Source: Proteles cristata cristata (taxonomy: Eukaryota > Chordata > Mammalia > Carnivora > Hyaenidae). Taken from it: a stretch of DNA of 64,000 bases. The stretch covers positions 434,001-498,000 of the forward strand of contig JAESUZ010002387.1 in the NCBI GenBank assembly GCA_017311185.1, written 5' to 3'. Position numbers and translations under genes: made by a program. This document shows, piece by piece, positions 1 through 10,452 of this stretch. Positions within the stretch are counted from its first letter, which is position 1; every line of letters begins with the position of its first letter. Below the pieces are notes generated by a model. That model did not search any database, was not told where the DNA came from, and saw only the letters and a program-made list of their open reading frames with translations.

Positions 1-887
1 CTCTGCGGTCAGCCACAGGGCGAGAAGAGGCCACCACCTCCTGGGCACATTTTCACCACTGTGAAATAGCCATGGCGGTATTTGCTCTACCAAACTTACA
101 GTGATATGCGAAAAAGCGAAATCAGTTTGAGTTTGTTGGAAGAAAGACGTTTTAAGATTTAAAAATAAAGCTCTTTGTCCACTGATGTGATATACTACAA
201 ATTATAGTCGTTCGTGTTTGAAGCTAAGCCCGTGACCTGAGATCTCTCGGTGCCTGGGAAGAGCCTTGGGATTTTCAGTGTATCTGCTTATTTGTGTGTG
301 TGTGTGGCAGAGGTGGGAGGGTGCCCCTGTAGGAGTTTCAGTTTTCTTGGCTTGCAGAAGCAGCAGCAGCTGAAAACTGTCAAAATTGTTTAGGTATGTG
401 GACCATCACCAGAATTCAAAGGAAACATAGCCTTTTACTAATGAGCAGAGGTAACAAGAGCCTGAGATATGAGAAATGTTCTTTGATTTGGCCTATAGAG
501 GAAGAAGAGCATTTCAAAAGCCTTTAATGCACTGTAGAAGCGATTACTCACGTGAAGCGTTCGTCCTTACAAACGGAAGGGACTTGTGAATACATGTCAC
601 TTTGCGGAAGGTTCCTCAATGGCTCCAGAGTTTAAAAGGAATGTGCCATCGTTTCCTGAGACCCATGTTGAGGTGTGGGCGAAGGAGTAGAAGGAAGCTC
701 TTCCATTTCTCCCATCTGGGGAGACCCATCGTTTTTCCAGCCATGGAGCACACATTGCTTTCCAAAATGTGAGGGCTCTGGGGCTGGGAGAGCCGTGACC
801 AATACAAATGTGAAACATGTCTTCAGAGAAACAAAGGTAATGAATCTGAGTAGGGCGTGCCTACCACAATGAGGGACAAAGGAGACT
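1..887. other. Single-copy noncoding stretch
   Basis: A short (GT)n run lies at 292-306 and a CAG-rich run lies near 360-370. The overlapping open frames at 597-922 lack splice context and known motifs, so I do not call a gene. Confidence 0.5.
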
Positions 888-914
888 TGAGAGAGAGAGA
901 GAGAGAGAGAGAGA
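888..914. repeat. (GA)n microsatellite
   Basis: About 13 uninterrupted GA dinucleotides. It is not attached to a SINE tail, unlike most GA/CT-rich runs in this window. Confidence 0.9.
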
Positions 915-1036
915 AGGAGCATAGATTATCAGGCCAGCTCTACCATAGAAATGGTGTTAACCTCAAGTTAAACTGACCTCTGACCTAAAATTATTTGTCT
1001 CTTTCCTATAAACTAAAAAGACACCTCACTGAAAAT

Positions 1037-1084
1037 AAATAAACAAATAAATAGATAAATAAATAAATAGATAAATAAATAAAA
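1037..1084. repeat. (TAAA)n with TAGA variants
   Basis: About eleven TAAA-type units with TAGA interruptions abut the 5' head of the following SINE. It may be the tail of an older, otherwise unrecognisable retroposon into which the SINE inserted. Confidence 0.85.
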
Positions 1085-1296
1085 GGGCCTCTGGGTGGCT
1101 CATTTGGTTAAGTGGCTGACTCTTGATTTCAGTTCAGGTCATGATCTCATGAGCAAGGGACCAAGCCCTACATGAGGCTTCCCGTTGGGCATGGCGCCTG
1201 CTTTAAGATTCTTTCTCCCTCTACCATTTGTGTTTTCTCCCTCTCTCTAAAACAAAGCAAAATAAACAAAACAAAAACTTAAAAAAAAAAAAAAAA
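1085..1296 (+). mobile_element. CAN-SINE, old diverged copy
   Basis: The tRNA-derived head reads GGGCCTCTGGGTGGCTCAT. It is followed by a degraded B box, a CT-rich middle and a poly(A) tail ending in 16 A. Divergence from the window consensus is high and no clear target-site duplication is visible, so this is an old member of the family. Confidence 0.85.
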
Positions 1297-1689
1297 CCCT
1301 CGCTGAGATGTTGAATGCGTACTAAAGATGAAAAATGCTTTTTGAGATGTTGATAATGGTCACTGCCAGCAACTGTTTCATAAATGCAGGTGTGGCTTGC
1401 TGTAAACATGAAACTGACACTTTCCATTTGCGTGATGTTTTGACTTCATCAAATATCCAAATTTTATCTACTTTTCATTGAGTAAAGAAAGTGTGGGGCT
1501 CTGTTTCAAAGGGGAAATTCTGGAAGCATAGCCCTTCAGAGATTTTAAGCCACAGAAATCCTCCTCGAAAGCCTTCACTAAACACCACAGTTTAGTAGAT
1601 TCCCCTTTCCTTTCTCTCCAATGTACGAAACCCTATTGTTTTCCTTTTCAAAAGCTTGAATTATCTTCTTCATTGTTATTTTACCAAGG
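1297..1689. other. Noncoding, nothing recognised
   Basis: Single-copy sequence between a SINE tail and an L2 end. I see no gene, motif or repeat here. Confidence 0.45.
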
Positions 1690-1790
1690 AGTATCGGTCT
1701 TCCCCAACAAACATCAAGCTTCCTAGCACAGGCATGGAGCACAGTAGGTGCTTCATTAATATCTGTGGAATAAACGGTTGAAAGAATTTC
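1690..1790 (+). mobile_element. L2 LINE 3' end
   Basis: The run CCTAGCACAGGCATGGAGCA, then CAGTAGGTGCTTCATTAATA and a TGTGGAATAAACGGTTGAAA-like end, matches the conserved L2 3' terminus (cctggcacatagtaggtgctcaataaatatttgttgaatga). The match is from memory and only the last 100 bp or so is recognisable. Confidence 0.65.
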
Positions 1791-3469
1791 TGGTCCAATG
1801 TTTGACTAGTGAAACTGACCACGGGAGTCCGAAACAAGTGCTGGGAGCTTTGTTCTTTTCTGTCTCATACCGTGAGGGACTCTTCTGGCCTGGGCGGTTA
1901 TTGGAACCAGTGTTGGCCTCGGTGAATGAAACGGAATTCCCAGCCCTGTCACATTTTCCCAGACATGACTGTTGAAAACCCACTGTACCCAGAACAGCAA
2001 CAGAAGAACATATAAGAGATGTGAAGCCCTTTGACCTCAAGTATCTTCTCCCATGAAGTCAAGAGTTTCCAGAAATATTGGGGAAAGGGATATACTAGAC
2101 TTCTAGATACAGGAGCATGAGCGTTGCACTTGGAAACCCTGCAGATCGGTCATTCTTTTCACCAGAAACTAGAACATGGGAACACCAATTGCATTTGTGA
2201 TATAATACCAAATATGAAAATCTTGGAGCTAAAATCATTTTGTTCTAAGTCAGCCTCCTTCTCTCTAGTTTGGTAAAACGTTTTTTATTCTAGATCTTTC
2301 CCTCAACCTGGCAGTGGGATTTTTGTAGGACCTTAATGATGGCAATATTCCACTTTCGACTTCAAAAGGCTTGTCTTCTTCCATGTTTCCATGTCTTCGC
2401 TGCCTATGTTCAAGCACTCTATTGTCCTTTGGCCTTAAAATTTTTAATCACTATTCCTATTTCCCTGACAGACTACAGAGCTACCCAAGTAAGGGCATTT
2501 AAGAAACCAGAATATTTTTCCTTCAGGCACCAAACTGTTTGTTATTTGGACTGATGTGTTAAGTCTTGGGTGAGTCGCAATGATGTTTGTACCCAGGACA
2601 TCAAGAATAATGCCTAATTGAATATACATACCCTTGGGGCAAATATTGCTACAAATGTCTTACAACAAAAATTATTTTAGTAAACATTTCTTGGAACTTT
2701 TTGATCTTGTAGTAAGTATTTCCTTGGCCACCAGGTGTTACTTGGAATTATAAAAGAGATATGAAAAGTTAAAAACAGTAATTATACAGCCACATAATCA
2801 TATCCGTCACTAAAGCTGCAAGTCCTCTGTTTTCCAAGGAGCATCACGTGAACTAGACTCCCTTTCTACATCTTACGTGATCATTTAATCTCAGGTATCT
2901 GAGGTGTCTACCCCTGGATATCTGGAGCAAGGATTCTGCAATCAAAATTTCCTAAATTTTAACCCCAACTCTACCACTTGACCTACTTTCATCAATGAGA
3001 CTGTGAGCTTTGGGTACTTCATTCAAACCTTGTGGAAACAAGTCATTTAAGACTTCCACAACTCCTTCATGTCTCTACAGTGCTTAGTTACAAACAAAAT
3101 CAAGTTACTTAAAAGGAAATCAGCACAGAGAGACCCTGGAGCATAGTGGAATATAAAATACCATGGTTCCACTTGCAGATCGATACTTATGCACACTCCT
3201 TCACTGCTTTACCCAAGCTTTTGATGCTAGAATGTTCTATAGGCTGAGTGGCGAGCCTTCCTAAAGTATTTCAGTCACTCCAAAACTGACCATTGCTTCT
3301 TCTAATCTGATGGGAGTTACCATATTTAGAAAAAATAAAAATAAAAATCCAATTGAATTTTAATATTAGATAAATAATGGATAACTTTTTGGTAATAGCA
3401 TATCTTATGTAATACTTGTAACAATACAAATACTAGACAATTTTCTGTTACTTATTCAAAAATCAAATT
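1791..3469. other. Noncoding single-copy stretch
   Basis: No repeat or exon is recognised. Base composition becomes markedly AT-rich from about 3320 to 3470, just before the SINE insertion site. Confidence 0.45.
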
Positions 3470-3679
3470 AAGTAGGTATCCCTGGGGCACCTGAGTGGCT
3501 CAGTCAGTTAAGCATCTGACTTTGGCTCAGGTTGTGATCTCACGGTTCGTGGGTTCAAGCCCCGCGTCGGGCTGGAGCCTGTCTTCAGATCCTGTGTCTC
3601 CTTCTCTCTCTGCCCCTCCCCTGCTCGCACTGTCTCTCAAAAATAAATAAAAAATATTATTTAAAAAAGTAGGTATCCC
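3470..3679 (+). mobile_element. CAN-SINE with 13 bp target-site duplication
   Basis: The body is 3484-3666, from GGGGCACCTGAGTGGCTCAG to an A-rich tail. An exact 13 bp direct repeat, AAGTAGGTATCCC, flanks it at 3470-3482 and 3667-3679. The B box GGTTCAAGCCCC-like segment is intact. About 20 bp of the usual 'tgtgctgacagc' segment after 'gtcgggct' is deleted. Confidence 0.95.
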
Positions 3680-3860
3680 ATATTTTATCTCCTAACCCCC
3701 CATCTGACACTTATGTTTGTTTATTACATGTTCAGTGCTCAAAAAAAGCTAGGTGCCTCTCGAGCACTGAGGTCTTGTCAACATAAAAATAGAAACATTA
3801 ACTGAAAAATGAAACATTAAGTTACTATGTGCTGGCCAAAAGGATGCTGAATAATTATAA

Positions 3861-3955
3861 TATCAGCGGCTATTTACTGAGCCCTTCATGCCAGGTGTTA
3901 TTTTCATAACACATTTATAAGGCAAATGCTTTTGTCCCTATTTTATTAATAGCGA
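3861..3955 (-). mobile_element. MIR fragment
   Basis: GGCTATTTACTGAGCCCTTC followed by ATGCCAGGTGTTA and a later TTTGTCCCTATTTTATTAAT matches the reverse complement of the MIR core and 3' part. Only this half is recognisable. Confidence 0.65.
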
Positions 3956-4237
3956 GTCCTTGATCAATCCTGGCTCTACAGAGACCATCTAGAACACTGA
4001 ACTTTGAATCCGGTACTTAAGCAGTAGCACAGCTCTAGGGGCACACCTGGGTGCAGAGCCGATGGCGCCTCTGGTGGCCACTCATGTCACCGTGCTGCTT
4101 GTGTGAAGCCAGCATCATTTTTCATGGGACCAGACTATCATTGTTGCTTACGCCATCATGATGGCTAAACATGTGTAACGTCACTCCCTAGGAAGGGTCT
4201 ATATGTGTAACATCCCACACATTTTTAAAACCGTATT
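3956..4237. other. Noncoding, nothing recognised
   Basis: Single-copy sequence up to the next SINE target site. It shows no splice-bounded open frame. Confidence 0.4.
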
Positions 4238-4478
4238 TGGAATTTTTTTTAAATTTTTTAAAATGTTTTATTTATTTCTAGGAGAGAGAGAGAGAGAGAT
4301 TGAGCGTGAGCAGGGGAGGGTCAGAGAGAGAGGGAGTCACAGACTGAAACAGGCTCCAGGCTCCGAGCTGGCAGCACAGAGCCCGATGCGGGGCTCGAAC
4401 CCACGAACCGCGAGATCATGACCTGAGCGAAAGTCGGACGCTTAACCGACTAACCCACCCAGGCGCCCCTGGAATTTT
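4238..4478 (-). mobile_element. CAN-SINE, young subfamily
   Basis: The body is 4247-4469, read on the minus strand from GGGGCGCCTGGGTGGGTTAG. A 9 bp repeat TGGAATTTT flanks it at 4238-4246 and 4470-4478. It carries the subfamily marks described in the findings: CTCCTAGAAATAAATAAAAC tail and CAGTCTGTGACTCCC. It lacks the extra ACTG in 'ctgactgccagc'. Confidence 0.95.
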
Positions 4479-4574
4479 AAGCAACGGAGTGAAGTTTTCC
4501 TTTCTTTTTATCTGACTTTTTAAATGAGCATCATCTTTCCTGCTCAATATCATCCATTGTTAAGGGAACATGAA

Positions 4575-4917
4575 TCGAAACTTAATAAGATAGCACTTTA
4601 CACTCGTGAGGATGGTTATAATAAAAAAAGATAGACAAATCAGACATTAACTGATGTGAAGAAACTGGGAACAATAAACACTGCTGGTAGGAATGTAAAA
4701 TGGTAACGGTTTGGAAAACACTTTGCCAGTTCCACAAAATGTTAGTTATAAAATTACTTTATAACCTAGTAATTCCACTCCTAAGTATATACCGAAGTAG
4801 AACCCAAATGCATGTCCACAAAAAATGTGTACACAAAGGTTCATAGAAACTTATCCAAAAGATAGAAACTCAGATGTCCAATAGCTGATGAACGGATAAA
4901 TGTATGTGTATTTTGAG
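4575..4917 (+). mobile_element. L1 3' region, part 1
   Basis: Old mammalian L1 3' sequence. Landmarks include CACTGCTGGTAGGAATGTAA, AATTCCACTCCTAAGTATAT and CAAATGCATGTCCACAAAAA, in the order known for L1M elements. It is many mutations from intact, codes for nothing, and is interrupted by the SINE at 4918. Confidence 0.85.
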
Positions 4918-5142
4918 GGCACCTGAGTGACCCAGTCAGTTAAACGGCTGACTCTTGATTTTGGCTCAGGTCATCATCCCATGGTTTTTGAGATTGAGCC
5001 CTGAACTGGGCTCTGTGCTGACAGCATGGAGCCTCCTTGGGATTCTCTCTCTCTCTCTTCCTCTTTTCTCTTTCTGTCCCTTCCCAGCTTGCATATGTGT
5101 TTTCTCTCTCTCTTTAAATAAGTCAATAAACATTTAAAAAAT
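4918..5142 (+). mobile_element. CAN-SINE nested in L1
   Basis: The head GGGCACCTGAGTGACCCAGT and the CT-rich tail ending AATAAACATTTAAAAAAT are clear. It sits inside the L1 3' region, so it is younger than that L1. The target-site duplication is too eroded to define. Confidence 0.9.
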
Positions 5143-5512
5143 ATGTAGTCTTTTCATACAACAGAATATCACTTTGGCCATAAATTAGAATAAAGTACTA
5201 ATGTATCTTACCACACAGATGAGCCTTGAAGCTGTTACTTTAAATAGAAGAACAATCAAAAAAAGTGCGCATACTTTCATTTATATGAAATGGTGAAAAT
5301 AAGCAAATCCATACAGAAAGAAAGAAGACTTGTATGTCCCCAGGACCAGAAGATAAACACAGTAATTTCTAATGGGTTTGGGCTTTTTTTTTTTTTTTTT
5401 TGCAAGTCATAGAAATATTTTAAAGTTGGATGTGGATACAGTTACGTTTATATACTAAAACCTGGTGCATTTTCTGTTATGTGAATTATATCTCAGTAAA
5501 ACTAGAGTTTAA
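5143..5512 (+). mobile_element. L1 3' region, part 2
   Basis: Continuation of the same L1: CATACAACAGAATATCACTT, a 'gatgagccttgaa' segment, TTCATTTATATGAAATGG, then GTGAATTATATCTCAGTAAA near the 3' end. A run of about 19 T lies inside it at 5384-5402. Confidence 0.85.
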
Positions 5513-5569
5513 AATGAAAGAAGAGGAAGGCTTGGGTATTTGTAACTATTCTCAAATAATGATTCAGGT

Positions 5570-5815
5570 GGTATGGATATATATATTTTTTTAATATTTT
5601 ATTTTTATTTCTAGGAGAGAGAGAGAGAGACAGCGTGAGCAGGGGAGGGTCAGAGAGAGAGGGAGTCACAGACTGGAACAGGCTCCAGGCTCTGAGCTGG
5701 CAGTCAGCACAGAGCCCGACGCGGGGCTCGAACCCATGAACCGCGAGATCATGACCCAGGCGAAAGTCGGACGCTTAACCGACTAAGCCACCCAGGCGCC
5801 CCGGTATGGATATAT
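5570..5815 (-). mobile_element. CAN-SINE, young subfamily
   Basis: The body is 5583-5802. An exact 13 bp repeat GGTATGGATATAT lies at 5570-5582 and 5803-5815. The internal promoter boxes are close to consensus, and the copy carries the 'ctgactgccagc' and CAGTCTGTGACTCCC marks. Confidence 0.95.
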
Positions 5816-5903
5816 TTTAAAGCCGTAATGTAAGAAGGACATGACAAGGCAATGGATATGACTATTTAATCTCAAAAAGAAAAATGTGTCATCTTTCCCC
5901 AAG

Positions 5904-6051
5904 GAAAATCTAGCATCGGACCCCACACAGCTAGAGCTGGGACCACCAGCAGAGGACGCACAGCACAACCCAACGCAATGTCATCTGTGAACGGCCACAG
6001 CCCCCAGCTCACCATCGGCTCTCCCTTCCAGTCGGACATCGGGTCATCGAG
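5904..6051 (+). other. Possible coding exon (unproven)
   Basis: A 148 bp segment runs from a modest acceptor (ctttccccaag, AG at 5902-5903) to a strong donor (TCGAG|GTAAGG at 6052). One frame is open throughout, and its in-frame ATG at 5978 would start MSSVNGHSPQLTIGSPF. It holds eight CpGs in an otherwise CpG-poor window. I do not recognise the protein. An open frame this short is not rare by chance, and no partner exon is established. Confidence 0.2.
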
Positions 6052-6628
6052 GTAAGGAGCTGCCTCCCGCCCCAGAGGAAAAGCTCCCCTTTGGGCTGTT
6101 CGGGGGCCTCACACAGACCTGGATACATTTAGAACCGAGTTGTCTCCTATGCCTTGCAGAGCTCGGTACCATCTGAGAAACAGCAGGTGACGGCCCGCCC
6201 AGCCCCAGCTAACAGCACACCGTACGCCAGTTCTGTCTTGCCTCGGCCAGGCTGTGTCAGACGGCTTCGCCTCTTTCACACAAGGGGACATTTGTGGGAT
6301 GAGGTGACATCTTTTCCAAACAGCAGAAGGCTTCTGACTGGCCAGCGTACAGGTCGGCTTGCCTGGCCGGCACGGCTTCCGCGGGTGCACCGCTGTCTAA
6401 ATGGAGAAGGGGAAAATTATAGGGGAGAGGCAAACGACTGGCTAAAAAAGAAAAAGAAAGAAGCCAAATGCTTTCTCCCTGTTTATAGCACTGCCACTCC
6501 ATTCAGTCCCAGGTAAGAGAGAGCCTAGCTTAAACTTTTGCCATTTGCAAATGAAGAGGCAGCCTGGAAGGAAGTGCTTCTTTAACCCCTGCTACAGAAA
6601 TTGTTGACGGCCAAGTGCACTGGGTTTC
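6052..6628. other. Noncoding, slightly CpG-richer
   Basis: Contains a 120-codon plus-strand open frame at 6154-6516 that ends near another GTAAGA donor-like site (6512). The frame has a lysine run and no recognisable domain, so I leave it uncalled. Confidence 0.35.
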
Positions 6629-6647
6629 GGGGGGGCGGGGGGGGGGG
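6629..6647. repeat. G-run (19 bp)
   Basis: Eighteen G broken by one C (seven or more G, C, then eleven G). It is purine-only on the plus strand except for that C. Confidence 0.85.
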
Positions 6648-9405
6648 TCACCATGCAGCCTGCCAGGTTAACTCTTTCTTGGAACTTGCTTGGTGGGGTT
6701 TCATGTTCAGCGTCGTGAACTCTGGAATATTTAAGTTCAAGTTTCACCTGCAGAGCTCCCATCTGTTCTTACTTGAGTCTCAGAATTTCCATCTGCTCTC
6801 CTTTAGGCCTGTCTAATGGGATGCCCAGTTGGCCTCTATGACTTTCCCAGGTGCTGAAGTCATGGAAATTTTACAACATTAAAAAATATAATAAAAAGTT
6901 CAGTCCTACAAGTTACCTGCGTAAAATAATTCCATAGCACAACAATGCTTCTTGAACAATATTTCCCAGAATGTCTGTTAAGAGCTACCAATGGCATGTG
7001 TGGCAATAGTTTATCACTGTCTACACGTCATGACATCAGGGACTGTGAGTAAAGGGTTGGAGTAAGACAGAGGGCCATGCCCCAGGCCTTTCTTCCCAGC
7101 TGAGCAGCTCAGACCTTTTCAAGCTCTGAGCCCAAACCTCTAGATCTCACCCCGACTCTGGGTCACGTGAGAACAAGGTGAACTTGTCTCCAATTTCAAG
7201 GCTCAGAGTTGAACTTTGTGTCAGGGTCAGACAGTGACAGCACGGCCACCGAAGACATAGGGTAGGAGCTCATCGGAAGGTGGCTGGAGCCATAATACCA
7301 GTGTTTGAGACACATTCTTGTCAGTGAGTCATTCTCATTTCAGAGCCTCCAAAAAGAAGTCCACACTGGAAAAGCAGGGACATTCCATATAAAGTCTGAG
7401 ATGATTACTGGTGGGGACCAAGTGAGAGAGGAACAAAGGAAGGAACTAAATAAGGCCATAGGAAAGGATGTGAGGATTTGCAGAAAAACATTTACTGTAC
7501 TCAGAAAGGTCTCTGAGTTAGACCTCGGGTTTATTCGACATATTTCCTGAGATGCTGATTCATTTAGCATCATTTAGCATTTACTATCAATGGAGGCTTC
7601 AAACAGACGACGGGACCATAGGTCCCTTAGGTAGATAACAAAGAAGACTGTCCTGAGTTGTGACTTGGAATGACCTAGAAGGGACTCAGTCTCCTTTCCA
7701 ATGACTTGCAGGCTCTACCTGGGACCAACAGGTGTGATGAAGTTGCACAATTTCATTTGTTGTGCGTTTAAACTCAAATGTGCCTGAAAACATAATGCAC
7801 TGTTATCAGCCAGGCCTGTGAATCAGATCACTGAGACCTTTTTTAGGTAATACCCAGATTCTCTCAGACTAAAATGGCCCCATTCCAGTCAGCTGCTCCC
7901 TCTTGCGCAGCCCGTTAACATGGTACCCAGGCGTGAGGGGTGGAGGATGACTGGCACATCTTCATGTTGGGAGATGGGGGCCTCTCCAACTTTGTGTTGG
8001 CCCTCAAGTGTGCACTGGTAACATCTACTGGTCTTCGGGGTATGTCTCCTGTCCCAGCTTCGCTCTACATGTCTGGTGAACCCATGGTGAGTCTTGGGCT
8101 CCAGTCCTGATCCTGGGAGCGTGGGCCCCCATTCTCCTCAATAACTGACTTCTTCAGCCCTCGATCCTGGGGAGCCCTGGCCGCACCTCAACAGGACCCG
8201 GAGCTGGATCCCATCAGTGCTCACCTTCCAGCATCCGAGGGGAGATGCTATCCTCCATTTCCTCTCAGTGAATCCTCCATTTCCATTCCTTCTACCATGG
8301 AATACTCTGCCTCCTGTTCACCCTTCCATTAACAGAAGAAACACCTTCTCTTCACAGTGGAGAGCTCTCTGAGATGAAACGTCTATCCCAGATGTCGATG
8401 TGCTAGAGGAGGGAAGAAAAGAATTTAGACAATTCCTTTGGGTGGCAACAGGAATCGGAGCTGGGGAAGCTACTTAAGCGGTCAGTGTAACAAGGGAAAA
8501 ACCACTTCTCATGACTAAGAACATAAAGTACATCCCTTTGTTGAGTTTTTGCACTTCAGTCACTTACTAAATAATTTCCTCCTACATTACGGTCTGCCTA
8601 AAACGTTAACCAAGTCAGATTATGTCTTTTCTCTCTCTCTGAAAAAATAGATATTCTGGAGAACATCTTCTTTCTGTGGAAGAGATTCTGTGAGATCGTG
8701 GCAAAACTATGCACTGTTTCAGGAGGTCCACGTTCATTTCTGGACTGGTGGGTTCTCTTCTGCCACAACAGAAGAGTCCAAGTTCGCTTTAGCAAAGCAC
8801 ACTCTTGAAGTTTATCTCTCTTAACCACATGTTTGGAGGGAAAGTAATAGCACAACAGCAACCACAAGAAAATCAAAACTGAACATCTGATAAGACTGCA
8901 GCTGTGTGAACAGAGATTTTCCAGAGTTTGCAACTTGCCCTCACTTAGCAGAGCACAGCACTACAACGTGCATATGAGTGGATTCTAAGAGTTTCGTTGG
9001 TTTGTACCTCTGATGGTAGGGACAAAGTGAAGAGAAAGTTCTGGAGCGAATCTTCAGTGACCCACAAGGCTTTAGGGGAATGAGGCTGGAAATGGATGAG
9101 ACAGTGGGTGAAGAAAGAAGGTGTCATTCCGCTGAAGGTAAGACGCAAATACTGTCTCCAGAAGAACATTCTAGGTTTATGTTGGGCTTCTGTGGTATAC
9201 ATAAAGAGAAAATTGTCACATATTTGTAAAAGTATCAAACCTGAAGAAATGAAATTAGAAATCTTAATATCATCATTACTCATCACTCCAGGAAAAAATA
9301 CATCCTTCAAGAGAGTTCCAAGAAGCTAAATATGGATCTGGTAAAAGATGACAAAGTATAGCTCAGAATTTACCATCGCACCCTAGGTGCTGTGTTTAAC
9401 AGCCT
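6648..9405. other. Noncoding single-copy stretch
   Basis: About 2.7 kb with no SINE. It includes a small duplication (CATTTAGCAT twice at 7561-7580). Two minus-strand frames at 8598-8933 and 8945-9310 show no family features. Confidence 0.45.
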
Positions 9406-9530
9406 CAATCAGCACCCCCCTCATAGTGTTACTGTAAGGATGAAATAAGACCATAGCTGGGAAGTACTTAGCCCACATCATATATGTTAAGAGCCTGGCA
9501 TAAAGAAAGCACTCAAAATAGAGCATTGCT
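9406..9530 (+). mobile_element. MIR 3' part
   Basis: CCCTCATAGTGTTACTGTAA, AGGATGAAATAAGACC, then AGTACTTAGCCCA and GAGCCTGGCATAAAGAAAGC follow the order of the MIR 3' half (ctcatagggttgttgtgaggattaaatgag...agcgcttag...cctggcacatagtaag). Confidence 0.7.
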
Positions 9531-10426
9531 AATTTTATAAGTCTATATTTTATAACTTTGTCTAGGTTATGAAGAAGGAAGCAAGGTGGCTCTCAATGTC
9601 TAAATAACACAATGTGGCAGAAGTGCTGGCCCTGTGCCAGGTACCACTGAGGAGGCACCCAGGGTCCAGTGCTGCAAGCAATCTCTTGAGAACCCAGAGG
9701 TGACTTACTATTGCCTCACAAAACTGAAACTCAAATCTAGAGTTATTTATTATAAACATAGGACCATTTCCAATTCACTGGTCTGTAATTTAGGGTAGGA
9801 GACAGAGATTGAAACTTTTTTTCTTATTCCTTCACGGAGAAAATGAATCATTCAAGAAGGCCTCTGTTTATGATATATCAGGCACATCAGGGTTTTCTGT
9901 ACTAGCCCATTAATTAACACATGTAAGTGAGGAGTGAGCCCAAGCTACAGGAACTGTCTAGAAGACTGAGGGTGGGAGTCAGCTCCGTCACTATTTGTAC
10001 ATGGTCTTGGTTTTGATGCAGTCACTTGGGATGTAATCATGTCACCAATTACTTCCAAATACAGGGAAAATTTCAGTGAGATGTTCATCTGCATGTTAAG
10101 AGCTCAACTCAATGACACACACCCACATCTCCAAACACATTTCAAGTTTGTCACAGAGAAGCCATTCGAGCTGAAAATGTTGAGTTCCTATAGTCCAGGA
10201 GGGATGAAGTTTTCAGAGAAGCTTCCATAGCTTTTGTCCCCAGCAATTCATTGCCCACACACCTTTATGTCTGGGGCCACGTGCCCTAGAAAAGCTGTTA
10301 AGAGAGAAGCCAGTTTATTCAACTTGCTGTTCTTGAAGCACGGTTTAACCTGAATGACCACTTCTAGATACTGATTTGTAGCTTATTCTGCACAGATAAA
10401 GGACATATCAACCCCCGTGTTGAAAG
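9531..10426. other. Noncoding, nothing recognised
   Basis: Single-copy sequence between a MIR and an (AG)n run. No exon or repeat is seen. Confidence 0.4.
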
Positions 10427-10452
10427 GGAGAGAGAGAGAGAGAGAGAGAGAA
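10427..10452. repeat. (AG)n microsatellite
   Basis: Thirteen AG units followed by AAAGAAGATAAATAGATAAT. Like the (GA)n at 888 it stands alone rather than in a SINE tail. Confidence 0.9.

Noticed and set aside
3540..3570. tRNA-like A and B boxes
   Set aside because: These belong to the tRNA-derived heads of SINEs throughout the window; none folds into a complete tRNA with acceptor stem and anticodon loop.
6154..6516. 120-codon plus-strand frame as second exon of the candidate at 5904
   Set aside because: The acceptor-to-donor distances and phase do not give a convincing single reading frame, and the peptide is low in recognisable features.
8598..9310. Two adjacent minus-strand frames of 111 and 121 codons
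   Set aside because: Looked like two exons or a broken gene, but no conserved motif, no splice pairing and no similarity between or beyond them that I know.
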